Assembly: GCA_005801025.1 (NCBI GenBank)
Contig: SYDZ01000186.1
Location: 1 to 7,256, forward strand
From: Actinomycetota bacterium
Lineage (GTDB): Bacteria; Actinomycetota; Acidimicrobiia; Acidimicrobiales; Ilumatobacteraceae
Direction: 5' to 3'
Length of the DNA stretch: 7,256 bases
Below the pieces are notes generated by a model that saw nothing but the letters and a program-made list of their open reading frames with translations, was not told the DNA's origin and did not search any database. Position 1 is the stretch's first letter. Every line of letters starts with the position of its first letter. Below are positions 1 through 6,260 of this stretch, in pieces. The translations under genes and the position numbers were made by a program.

Positions 1-1
1 A

Positions 2-748
2 TCGTTTGACGACAAGAATAAAAAGGTCACGCAGTCACTGGCCAAACTTCTCAAGCGCGCAGGCATTGACGTCGCAATCTTGGGACCAAGTGAAATGTGC
101 ACGGGAGATTCGGCGCGGCGTTCAGGTAACGAATACTTATTCCAGATGCTGGCAATGCCCAATGTTGACATGCTCAACGGTATGGGCGTGAAGAAGATCA
201 TCACCCAATGTCCACATTGTTTCAATACTTTGGCTAATGAGTACCCACAACTTGGTGGGAAATATGAAGTCATCCACCACACCCAGTTGTTGGAACAACT
301 CATTGACAGTGGACAACTTGATGTCGGTAACGCAACACTTGAAGAGCGCATTACGTATCATGACTCCTGCTATCTCGGTCGACATAATGATGTGTACTTG
401 GCACCACGTAAAGTTGTGGCTTCAATCAAGGGCATTGAAGTTGTTGAGATGCAACGCAATGGCACTACTGGAATGTGCTGCGGTGCGGGTGGCGCACGGA
501 TGTGGATGGAAGAAACCATCGGCACCAAGGTCAACGATGAGCGCGCCCGTGAAGCAATTAGTACTGGTGCTAGTCGCGTGGCGACAGCCTGTCCGTTCTG
601 CTACATCATGCTTGATGACGGAGTCAAGGGTGCTGGCGTTGAGGAAGATCAAGTTAAGGTGGCAGACATTTCAATCCACTTGTTGGAAGCCATTGAAAAC
701 GGCGAACGCCTATTAGCCAATCCCTCAACCCCGCTTCTGCGTCGTTAA
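2..748 (+). CDS. Fe-S oxidoreductase with CCG domains, EtfD/Rv0338c-like (C-terminal part, 5' end outside window)
   Basis: The reading frame is open from base 2 to the TAA at 746-748, giving the last 248 residues of a larger protein. It carries two CCG-type (heterodisulfide-reductase-like) Fe-S cluster domains. Domain one has C33 in a CTGD motif and C70-P-H-C73. Domain two has C123 (DSCYLGRHN), C159-C160-G followed by AGGARMWMEE, and C197-P-F-C200. From memory, the spacing and flanking words match mycobacterial Rv0338c (EtfD). That is a membrane-anchored oxidoreductase thought to pass electrons from electron-transfer flavoprotein to the quinone pool during fatty-acid beta-oxidation. The family's N-terminal membrane and ferredoxin-like domains would lie to the left of this window. 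A TTG at base 80 is internal, because homology continues upstream of it. The gene ends 4 bp before the convergent engB stop, and no terminator hairpin is visible. Family confidence is high; the electron-donor assignment is inference. Confidence 0.88.
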   Translation, partial: SFDDKNKKVTQSLAKLLKRAGIDVAILGPSEMCTGDSARRSGNEYLFQMLAMPNVDMLNGMGVKKIITQCPHCFNTLANEYPQLGGKYEVIHHTQLLEQLIDSGQLDVGNATLEERITYHDSCYLGRHNDVYLAPRKVVASIKGIEVVEMQRNGTTGMCCGAGGARMWMEETIGTKVNDERAREAISTGASRVATACPFCYIMLDDGVKGAGVEEDQVKVADISIHLLEAIENGERLLANPSTPLLRR

Positions 749-752
749 TTCC

Positions 753-1337
753 TTAGAGGGTTAGGTGGCTATACACCAAGGATCGCAGTTGCTCGATGCC
801 GACACCTTTACTAGCGCTGACCCAGACAATGTCGCCTGGTTCCAACATGCATCCAGCAGCAAGATCTTTCTTGCGCGTCGCCCTTTTTGCTGACTTCACC
901 TTGTCATGTTTCGTGGCCACAACTGTGTGCGGGATCTCACTGGCACGCAACCATGTCAACATCTGCACATCAAGTTTTGTCGGACCAATTTCTCCATCAA
1001 CAAGAACAAAAACATTGACCAATTCTTCTCGATCGAGTAAATAACCCTCAATCATTTTTTGCCAACCTTGTTTCACTCGTCCCGGAACAGCGGCATAGCC
1101 ATAACCCGGCAAGTCAACCAAGGTGCTGCCATTTGGCATTGAGAAAAGGTTGATCAGTTGTGTACGACCCGGGGTCTTAGACACACGTGCCAACTGTTTG
1201 TGATTAGCGAGAGCATTGATGAGCGACGACTTGCCCACATTTGATCGTCCGACCACGGCAACTTCGGCAGGGGAATTCGGGAGCGTCTTGGCGTCAACCG
1301 CCGAAGTCACAAAAGTCAGTTGCAATGGCCCAGTCAT
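753..1337 (-). CDS. engB: Ribosome biogenesis GTPase EngB (YihA/YsxC)
   Basis: This is a small TRAFAC-class GTPase needed for assembly of the large ribosomal subunit. With the ATG at 1337 it has 194 residues, the usual family length. Visible motifs are G1 GRSNVGKSS (30-38), the switch I/G2 stretch SKTPGRTQ (53-60), G3 DLPGYGYA (75-82), G4 TKHDK (142-146) and G5 SASKG (174-178). The start at 1337 is preferred over the ATG at 1400. It leaves the family-typical N-terminus (a short lead-in to TFVTSAVDAKTLP) and sits 22 bp after the stop of the upstream propeller gene, whereas the 1400 start would overlap that gene by 41 bp. Only a weak AGG lies upstream (TGCAGGTC then ATG), so translation may be coupled to the propeller gene. 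One detail differs from E. coli: the residues after the central beta-strand read VDGEIGPTKLD instead of a DIR-type sequence. Identification is essentially certain. Confidence 0.96.
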   Translation of the reverse strand: MTGPLQLTFVTSAVDAKTLPNSPAEVAVVGRSNVGKSSLINALANHKQLARVSKTPGRTQLINLFSMPNGSTLVDLPGYGYAAVPGRVKQGWQKMIEGYLLDREELVNVFVLVDGEIGPTKLDVQMLTWLRASEIPHTVVATKHDKVKSAKRATRKKDLAAGCMLEPGDIVWVSASKGVGIEQLRSLVYSHLTL

Positions 1338-1359
1338 GACCTGCAGTGTACGGAATGAA

Positions 1360-3303
1360 TCAAGGGAGACTGTCCTCTGCATCAGTTCCAGGGACATCAA
1401 ATCGAATATCGGCGATCTTCGATAAATCAGACAATTGATTCACCATCGTTCCACCAGCGCTGACAGTGACCAGTTGATTCTGTGCAATGACCGCTCGACG
1501 AATAGGGAACCACTGAAAGAGGCGACCTTGCTCGGTCAGTGTGCTGCCCTCGAGTTTGAGCACCACTGCTGACTCACATCCAGATCCGCCAAATTCCTCA
1601 CACTCCAGTTCTTTCGGGACAACAATCTGTCCAGTCTCTGGCCACCACAAAAATGCGTGCGGGTCAGAGGTTGCTTCACTCCATTGCGCAATCTCGGCAG
1701 TTGCGACTTGTACTGGATTGCTCGGATTGGAGACGTCGAAAACAGCGACCTGGGCTCCAGTTATCTGACCAGTCTCCGTGCCAGACATTCCAACAGTGAT
1801 CACCCGGTCGCCATCAATCGGCTTGAGATATGTCGAGTAGCCGGGCACTTTCAGTTCACCAACAAGCTCAGGCGAAGTCGGGTCGGAGAGGTCAAGAACA
1901 TACAACGGATCAACTTGCTTGAATGTCACAACATAACCACGTGGTCCGTCAAAACGAACTCCTTGAATTGTCTCGCCACGCCCCATACCGTTAACCGCGC
2001 CTATTTCATTGAGCTTTGAGCCTTCCACTTTTAGGATATGCACGCCATTATCTTGGCCACCACCAAAGTCGTCATCGAAAAATGTTGTCGCTACACGCAG
2101 CGCGCCGTCATATTCAGACATCGAATATGAATTAAGCAGAGTCCCGATGACACGTCCTGAAGCAACATAAGTTAACTCTGATGCATCAGCGCTGAAGGAG
2201 AAAGCATGAATGTCTGTGTACGGCGACTCTTGACGAGTCGACACAAAATCCTTATACACCGAATCGTCCCAACGGGTCGTAGAGATATACATACTCACTG
2301 TCGAAGTGTAGGTGCTCGTCGACTGAGCCAATATGCCGACTGTTCCGATAGGTGCCACTGCTGGAGAACTCAAATCAATTGTTGCAACCCAAGTCACTCC
2401 CCAACCACTGAAACTTGAAGGATGCCCCAAATTCGTACAATCAATTGCCATTGACTTTGTACCCCAAGTTCCCTTTGGGCCTTCTTCAAATGTCCGTGGC
2501 ACAAAATCTTCAACAGCGAGAGCATTCACTACTTCAATATTGCGTTTTTCTGCAGCATCAAGTGAATCCTGCGAACCATCACGAGGACTAACAAAATCAA
2601 CTCGATGCATAAATGAACTGTTCATGACAACGTGAACTCGGCTGTTTACGGCGCGCACCGATATCAGCGAGCCCTCAAGGTGATCCCGCCGATTCAAAGT
2701 CAGCACACCATCGCTGATATCAAAGTTAGAAATGATTGTGTCCGCCGTACTATCCCACGTCATCGTCGCGACCAAAAGTTGATTGCCAGAAAGCACCATT
2801 TGCGAATCGCCTTGAGGCAAACCAATTTCACTCAATAACTCTGCGTTGTCAAGATCGACACTGCGAATGCGATGATCAATAATGCTGTACACGAAACGCC
2901 CATCAGTCTCAACGATGTCACCTTCATCGACATTTGTTTCTTGCGTGTTTGTGGTGGATGTTCCCAGAATCGGGGCAAAGTCAGCACCTGATGATGAGTC
3001 TGAGGTAGGAGCTTCAGTTGAGGCAGCCATATCGCCTTCAGGCCCGTTTGATCTCCAATTTTCGTACATATAGGGATACGTCTCAAGCCCGTAGGGTCCG
3101 ACACGTTTCAACATCTCAGCCTTCGTCCAATCAAGAACTGCAGCGCAGTCATCAAAGCCCCCATATGTTGAAATCTCAGTTTTTGATGAGTCTGGGTTCT
3201 TTGAGCCATCAAGTGTTGAATCTGGAGCTGACCCACTCGATGAACAACCAGTGACCAACAACACGACGGCTACAACTGGGATAGGAAATTTGGTTTTCAC
3301 CAT
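1360..3303 (-). CDS. Secreted beta-propeller domain lipoprotein (PF09826/COG4880-like)
   Basis: The 647-residue product starts with a basic residue pair, a hydrophobic stretch and a lipobox (LVTG then C20). It is therefore predicted to be exported and lipid-anchored on the outer face of the membrane. A low-complexity Ser/Gly/Asp linker follows, then a conserved block around C53 (DDCAAVLDW to VGPYG). Next comes the beta-propeller entry motif TSTTNTQETNVDEGDIVETDG (about 115-135, key residues N-D-E-x-D-I-x-x-T-D-G). The C-terminal propeller signature RLFQWFPIRRAV starts near residue 594, and C568/C576 may form a disulfide. These features match the secreted propeller family PF09826, whose biochemical role is not established. 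It is not an enzyme I can assign. The ATG at 3303 is the only good start that keeps the signal peptide, but no clear Shine-Dalgarno precedes it. The gene is followed 22 bp later by engB, an odd functional pairing. Confidence 0.88.
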   Translation of the reverse strand: MVKTKFPIPVVAVVLLVTGCSSSGSAPDSTLDGSKNPDSSKTEISTYGGFDDCAAVLDWTKAEMLKRVGPYGLETYPYMYENWRSNGPEGDMAASTEAPTSDSSSGADFAPILGTSTTNTQETNVDEGDIVETDGRFVYSIIDHRIRSVDLDNAELLSEIGLPQGDSQMVLSGNQLLVATMTWDSTADTIISNFDISDGVLTLNRRDHLEGSLISVRAVNSRVHVVMNSSFMHRVDFVSPRDGSQDSLDAAEKRNIEVVNALAVEDFVPRTFEEGPKGTWGTKSMAIDCTNLGHPSSFSGWGVTWVATIDLSSPAVAPIGTVGILAQSTSTYTSTVSMYISTTRWDDSVYKDFVSTRQESPYTDIHAFSFSADASELTYVASGRVIGTLLNSYSMSEYDGALRVATTFFDDDFGGGQDNGVHILKVEGSKLNEIGAVNGMGRGETIQGVRFDGPRGYVVTFKQVDPLYVLDLSDPTSPELVGELKVPGYSTYLKPIDGDRVITVGMSGTETGQITGAQVAVFDVSNPSNPVQVATAEIAQWSEATSDPHAFLWWPETGQIVVPKELECEEFGGSGCESAVVLKLEGSTLTEQGRLFQWFPIRRAVIAQNQLVTVSAGGTMVNQLSDLSKIADIRFDVPGTDAEDSLP

Positions 3304-3324
3304 ATTTTGACGGTGTTGAACCGC

Positions 3325-3353
3325 AAGAAAGTTCCCCTAAGCAAAAGTTTCTT
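3325..3353. repeat. Imperfect inverted repeat upstream of the propeller gene
   Basis: AAGAAAGTT at 3325-3333 is mirrored by AAGTTTCTT at 3345-3353, with one central mismatch in each 9-base arm and an 11-base gap. It sits about 22-50 bp upstream of the propeller lipoprotein ATG and overlaps the stop codon of the decayed hydrolase. It is too AT-rich, and lacks a following T-run on the minus strand, to be a good terminator. It could be an operator-like site or chance. Confidence 0.3.
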
Positions 3354-3663
3354 ATGCAAGTCCCAATGCGGCTAGTTCGGCATTGATAGTGGTGCGATCT
3401 CCGTGACCAGTATGGACAATTGTCTCGGCAGGTAAACCAAACAACTTGCGACAAATTGAAGTCACGATCGTGTCGTAATCACTAACGCTTCGGCCTGTTA
3501 CCTCTGGTCCCCGATAAAAGAGAGTGTCTCCACTGAAGATTGCATCTCCACCATCGGCATGAGCCCCAACGACATGGAAGCAACATCAACCCGGTGAATG
3601 GCTTGCAGTATGGATGACGCCCTTCACTGTCTGAGACATGTTTTCCCCAAATATTTGGATGAA
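3352..3663 (-). pseudogene. Truncated, TGA-interrupted metallo-beta-lactamase-fold hydrolase remnant
   Basis: Reading the minus strand in one frame from just after the dcd stop to the TAA at 3352-3354 gives the C-terminal half of an MBL-fold (glyoxalase-II-like) hydrolase. The order is: VIHTASHSPG, an in-frame TGA at 3586-3588, CCFHVVGAHADGG, then IFSGDTLFYRGPEVTGRS, and lastly ETIVHTGHGDRTTINAE. The late metal-ligand motifs are therefore present: the His of the HSPG region, the Asp of SGDTLF and the His of HTGHGD. The HxHxDH motif and everything before it are missing, because the intact dcd gene occupies that space. Family members normally read PGS where the TGA lies, so a single TCA-to-TGA change explains the stop. 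The only plausible Met in frame is at 3637-3639, before the TGA; no ATG follows it. I read this as a decaying gene. A sequencing error could explain the TGA but not the lost N-terminus. Confidence 0.8.
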
Positions 3664-4230
3664 TCAATCGCCAAAGTTTTCAAAGTAACGGCTAGGAGTT
3701 GGACCCCTTTGACCGTGGTACTTCGAACCGCTGGCACCCGAACCATATGGCTTGTCGGCAGGTGTCGTCATTGTCATAAAACTCACTTGACCGATCTTCA
3801 TGCCGGGATAGAGCGTGATCGGCAAACTGGCAACATTGGCCAGTTCTAACGTGATGTGACCATCAAAGCCTGCATCAATGAACCCTGCTGTCGAATGGAT
3901 CAGGAGACCAAGACGACCGAGTGAACTCTTACCCTCAATGCGCGCGACCAAATCATTCGGTACGGCAATACGCTCAAGTGTGGATCCCAAGACAAATTCC
4001 CCCGGATGCAACATAAACACCCCATCTTGTGGAATCTCCACCAGTTCATTCAGCCCTGTCATATCTTTCTTGACATCAATGATCCCAGCCGTGTGATTGC
4101 GAAACACGCTGAACAGGTTGGACACCCTGACATCAATTGACGAAGGCTGAATGAGCCCATCGGCAAAAGGTTCAATCACTATTCGGCCTGCTGCTATCGC
4201 CTCCCTGAGGGAGCGGTCAGAAAGAATCAC
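3664..4230 (-). CDS. dcd: dCTP deaminase, probably bifunctional (dUMP-forming)
   Basis: The 188-residue product belongs to the dCTP deaminase/dUTPase trimer superfamily and supplies dUMP for dTMP synthesis in the cytoplasm. Visible motifs are LSDRSLRE near the N-terminus, IQPSSIDVR (27-35), LHPGEFVLGSTLE (74-86), EGKSSLGRLG (99-108), HSTAGFIDAGF (112-122), ITLELANV (126-133) and the C-terminal closing segment GSKYHGQRGPTPSR (168-181). Catalytic-type residues S103, R106 and E129 are present. The HSTAG stretch and overall length match the M. tuberculosis bifunctional dCTP deaminase:dUTPase rather than the E. coli deaminase-only enzyme, which has a VTAHR-type sequence there. Bifunctionality is thus inferred from family resemblance. 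The start is a GTG at 4230, within ATGTGA; no strong Shine-Dalgarno is seen. The MBL remnant follows the stop codon directly in the same frame. Confidence 0.96.
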   Translation of the reverse strand: MILSDRSLREAIAAGRIVIEPFADGLIQPSSIDVRVSNLFSVFRNHTAGIIDVKKDMTGLNELVEIPQDGVFMLHPGEFVLGSTLERIAVPNDLVARIEGKSSLGRLGLLIHSTAGFIDAGFDGHITLELANVASLPITLYPGMKIGQVSFMTMTTPADKPYGSGASGSKYHGQRGPTPSRYFENFGD

Positions 4231-4369
4231 ATCTCTACCGTAGTCGCTGAAAAGGGCGTCATCGGGGGTCAGAGTTAGGTGCTACGGGTCTTTTTAGGGC
4301 GCACCTCTTCATGAATGTGGGACTTCCTTCACCGTCGCCTCCTGAGACTCTTTCAGGCAGACTAGGTAT
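4231..4369. promoter_or_regulatory. Divergent intergenic region between dcd and kynU
   Basis: These 139 bp must hold the promoters of both dcd (leftward) and kynU (rightward). I see no confident -35/-10 pair for either gene. The two start approaches resemble each other. Rightward, TTTCAG (4351-4356), GACTA (4360-4364) and GGT lead into ATGTGA (4368-4373). Leftward, TTTCAG (4252 down to 4247), GACTA (4245 down to 4241) and CGGTAGAG lead into ATGTGA (4232 down to 4227). In both, the GTG inside ATGTGA is the gene's start. Neither gene has a good Shine-Dalgarno, so leaderless or short-leader transcripts are possible. Confidence 0.5.
4277..4306. repeat. Inverted repeat AGGTGC-N18-GCACCT in the dcd/kynU intergenic region
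   Basis: AGGTGC (4277-4282) and GCACCT (4301-4306) are perfect inverted copies separated by 18 bases. The pair lies near the middle of the divergent spacer. It may be an operator half-site pair, or chance given its six-base arms. The T-run in the loop is not placed to act as a terminator. Confidence 0.25.
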
Positions 4370-5530
4370 GTGAGTAGTCGCCAAGAAGCAGAACGTCTAG
4401 ATCAAGATGATCCTCTGGCATCTTTCCGTGCTGAGTTCGTCATTCCAGATGATGATCTCGTCTATCTCGATGGCAACTCACTTGGTCGTACACCCAAAGC
4501 CACCGTGGCGCGCCTTAAACAAGTTGTTGAAAATGAATGGGCTAGCGATCTCATTGGCAGTTGGGATCATTGGCTGGACATGCCGCGTGTGGTGGGCAAT
4601 CGAATGGGGGCCATTATCGGTTCCTTGCCGGGCGAGGTCGCGGTGCACGACAGCACAACACTCAATCTTTACCAGGGTGTCCACATTGCACTAGCACTTC
4701 GCCCTGACCGCAAAGTTCTCGCTGTCGCAGCAGACGAATTTCCGACCGACCGTTATGTCGTTGAAGGTATCGCTCACGATCTCGGTCTGACTGTCCGCCC
4801 GTTGAAACCCGGCATTGACCTCCACGATGTCGCCGTCGTCGTTCGCAGTGTGATTAATTATCGCACTGCCGAAATTTATGATGTCAAAGCGTTTACATCC
4901 TCGGCGACAGAAGCCGGCGCATTGGTGTTGTGGGATCTCTCACATACAGCGGGGGCCATTGAGTTTGATGTTCATGCTCTCGGCGTTGAACTTGCCGTGG
5001 GTTGCACCTATAAATTCCTCAATGGTGGCCCTGGCGCACCTGCATGGACCTATGTCTCAGAAAACTTGCACTCGCAGATACAGCAGCCTATTCAAGGCTG
5101 GTTCGCGCAAAAAGATCAGTTCGACATGGAGATGCCCTTCGCCCCCCACGATGATATTCGGCGCGTGCTTTTGGGAACTCCACACATACTCAGTCTGATA
5201 GCGGCTGACGAAGGCATCGCGCTCTCAGAGCGCGTCGGCATGAAACAAATCGCCGCCAAAGGTCAAGCCCTGACGGCATTTGCGATGCAGGTTGTGGATC
5301 ATTTTGGGCTCACCACATCAACTCCTCGTGACCCACAGCGACGCGGTTGTCACATCGCGATCTCTCATCCACGAGCAAAAGAACTTGTGGCTGACCTTGC
5401 CACGCATCACAAAGTTTTGGCTGATGTTCGTCCACCTGACATTGTGCGCCTGGGACTCAGCCCACTGACAACACGCTTCACTGATGTTTGGGATGGGCTG
5501 CAACGACTCAGCCATCTCATCAGCGGTTAG
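4370..5530 (+). CDS. kynU: Kynureninase (PLP-dependent)
   Basis: This fold-type I PLP enzyme cleaves L-kynurenine to anthranilate and L-alanine, and 3-hydroxykynurenine to 3-hydroxyanthranilate, in tryptophan catabolism. Its 386 residues are slightly fewer than common bacterial forms of about 410. Motifs in order: VYLDGNSLGR (31-40), DSTTLNLYQ (94-102, phosphate-binding region), DEFPTDRY (122-129), DLSHTAGAI (189-197, D189 facing the pyridine nitrogen), CTYKFLNGGPG (212-222, K215 as the Schiff-base lysine), GWFAQ (243-247) and RRVLLGTPHILSL (264-276). The D189-K215 spacing of 26 equals that of the Pseudomonas enzyme (D201-K227). The start is GTG 4370. An in-frame TGA at 4343 rules out a longer protein, and the next Met (M71) would remove the DGNSLG motif. 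No tryptophan dioxygenase, formamidase or kynurenine monooxygenase lies in the window. The NUDIX gene follows after 6 bp. Confidence 0.96.
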   Translation: MSSRQEAERLDQDDPLASFRAEFVIPDDDLVYLDGNSLGRTPKATVARLKQVVENEWASDLIGSWDHWLDMPRVVGNRMGAIIGSLPGEVAVHDSTTLNLYQGVHIALALRPDRKVLAVAADEFPTDRYVVEGIAHDLGLTVRPLKPGIDLHDVAVVVRSVINYRTAEIYDVKAFTSSATEAGALVLWDLSHTAGAIEFDVHALGVELAVGCTYKFLNGGPGAPAWTYVSENLHSQIQQPIQGWFAQKDQFDMEMPFAPHDDIRRVLLGTPHILSLIAADEGIALSERVGMKQIAAKGQALTAFAMQVVDHFGLTTSTPRDPQRRGCHIAISHPRAKELVADLATHHKVLADVRPPDIVRLGLSPLTTRFTDVWDGLQRLSHLISG

Positions 5531-5533
5531 GAC
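5527..5533 (+). promoter_or_regulatory. Ribosome binding site for the NUDIX gene, overlapping the kynU stop
   Basis: TTAGGAC contains AGGA at 5529-5532, four bases before the GTG at 5537, and includes the kynU stop codon TAG (5528-5530). This arrangement supports the GTG start and suggests translational coupling to kynU. Confidence 0.55.
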
Positions 5534-5536
5534 ATC

Positions 5537-6256
5537 GTGTTTTCTTTCGATGACAATCTACGCAAGCAAATCACCACCAATCTTGCGGCTCACCAACGAA
5601 GTACGCAATCACCAGAGGGGCTACGTCGTGCGGCCGTGGCTATTGTAATTATTGATAGCCAAGCAGACGACGATCATGACCCATTTGAACCATCTGAAAA
5701 TCCGATGCGCGGCGTGCCCGGCGATATCACTGGTTTAGACGGTCGAATGCGCGGGGTATCTGGAGGTGCTTCTTTCTTACTTTGTCGTAGAGCAGCGCGA
5801 ATGAATCGCCACGCTGGTCAGTGGGCTCTGCCGGGAGGAAGATTAGATGAAGGCGAGACAACGATAGATGCGGCCTTACGCGAATTAGATGAAGAACTCG
5901 GCCTTCGTCTCACACATCACAATGTGCTCGGTCTCCTTGATGATTACACGACAAGATCAGGCTTTGTGATGACTCCCGTTGTGATCTGGGCAGGTGAGAA
6001 TATGTCAATAACACCTGACCCCAGCGAAGTCGCTCATGTGTATCGCATCGGATTACGCGAACTCTGTCGCAGCGACTCGCCAAGGTTCGTCACTATTCCT
6101 GAGAGTGAGCGTCCAGTCGTTCAAATACCACTCAGTGGTGACTTGATTCATGCCCCAACTGGAGCAGTGCTGTTACAAATGCGTTGGGTCGCTCTTGAGG
6201 GTCGCATCAACGAGCGCGTGGATCATCTTGAACAGCCAGTCTTTGCTTGGCATTAA
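5537..6256 (+). CDS. NUDIX hydrolase, CoA-pyrophosphatase-like
   Basis: The 239-residue protein contains a perfect Nudix box at 101-123 (G-x5-E-x7-RE-L-x-EE-x-GL), with E116, E119 and E120 as metal ligands. It should therefore hydrolyse a nucleoside diphosphate linked to another group. The preceding stretch, FLLCRRAARMNRHAGQWALPGG (80-101, key residues R-R, H-x-G-Q, P-G-G), resembles the NudL/CoA pyrophosphatase branch; the substrate cannot be fixed from sequence. EVAHVYRI (164-171) and the C-terminal LEQPVFAWH are typical of a group of actinobacterial members. The odd part is a polar insertion at about 41-77, between the first beta-strand (AAVAIVIID) and the strand before the Nudix box. It carries two MRGV repeats 14 residues apart. 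GTG 5537 is preceded by AGGA and lies 6 bp after kynU, so the two genes are very likely cotranscribed. Confidence 0.88.
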   Translation: MFSFDDNLRKQITTNLAAHQRSTQSPEGLRRAAVAIVIIDSQADDDHDPFEPSENPMRGVPGDITGLDGRMRGVSGGASFLLCRRAARMNRHAGQWALPGGRLDEGETTIDAALRELDEELGLRLTHHNVLGLLDDYTTRSGFVMTPVVIWAGENMSITPDPSEVAHVYRIGLRELCRSDSPRFVTIPESERPVVQIPLSGDLIHAPTGAVLLQMRWVALEGRINERVDHLEQPVFAWH

Positions 6257-6260
6257 GAGC

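Noticed and set aside
1338..1400. Longer EngB starting at the ATG at 1400
   Set aside because: It would overlap the propeller gene by 41 bp and add 21 residues not seen in the family. The ATG at 1337 gives normal length and N-terminus.
3311..3323. Short palindrome CGGT-GTTGA-ACCG just before the propeller gene
   Set aside because: A four-base stem is too short to separate from chance.
3209..3454. 81-codon minus-strand frame spanning the propeller start
   Set aside because: It runs out of frame through the propeller signal peptide and the MBL remnant and shows no recognisable motif.
3586..3588. In-frame TGA read as selenocysteine in the MBL remnant
   Set aside because: The position is normally Ser rather than a redox Cys, no bacterial SECIS-like hairpin is evident just downstream, and the N-terminal half of the protein is missing anyway.
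3482..3667. 61-codon minus-strand frame beside the MBL remnant as a small gene
   Set aside because: It is the neighbouring frame of the same DNA. The frame with recognisable MBL motifs explains the sequence better.
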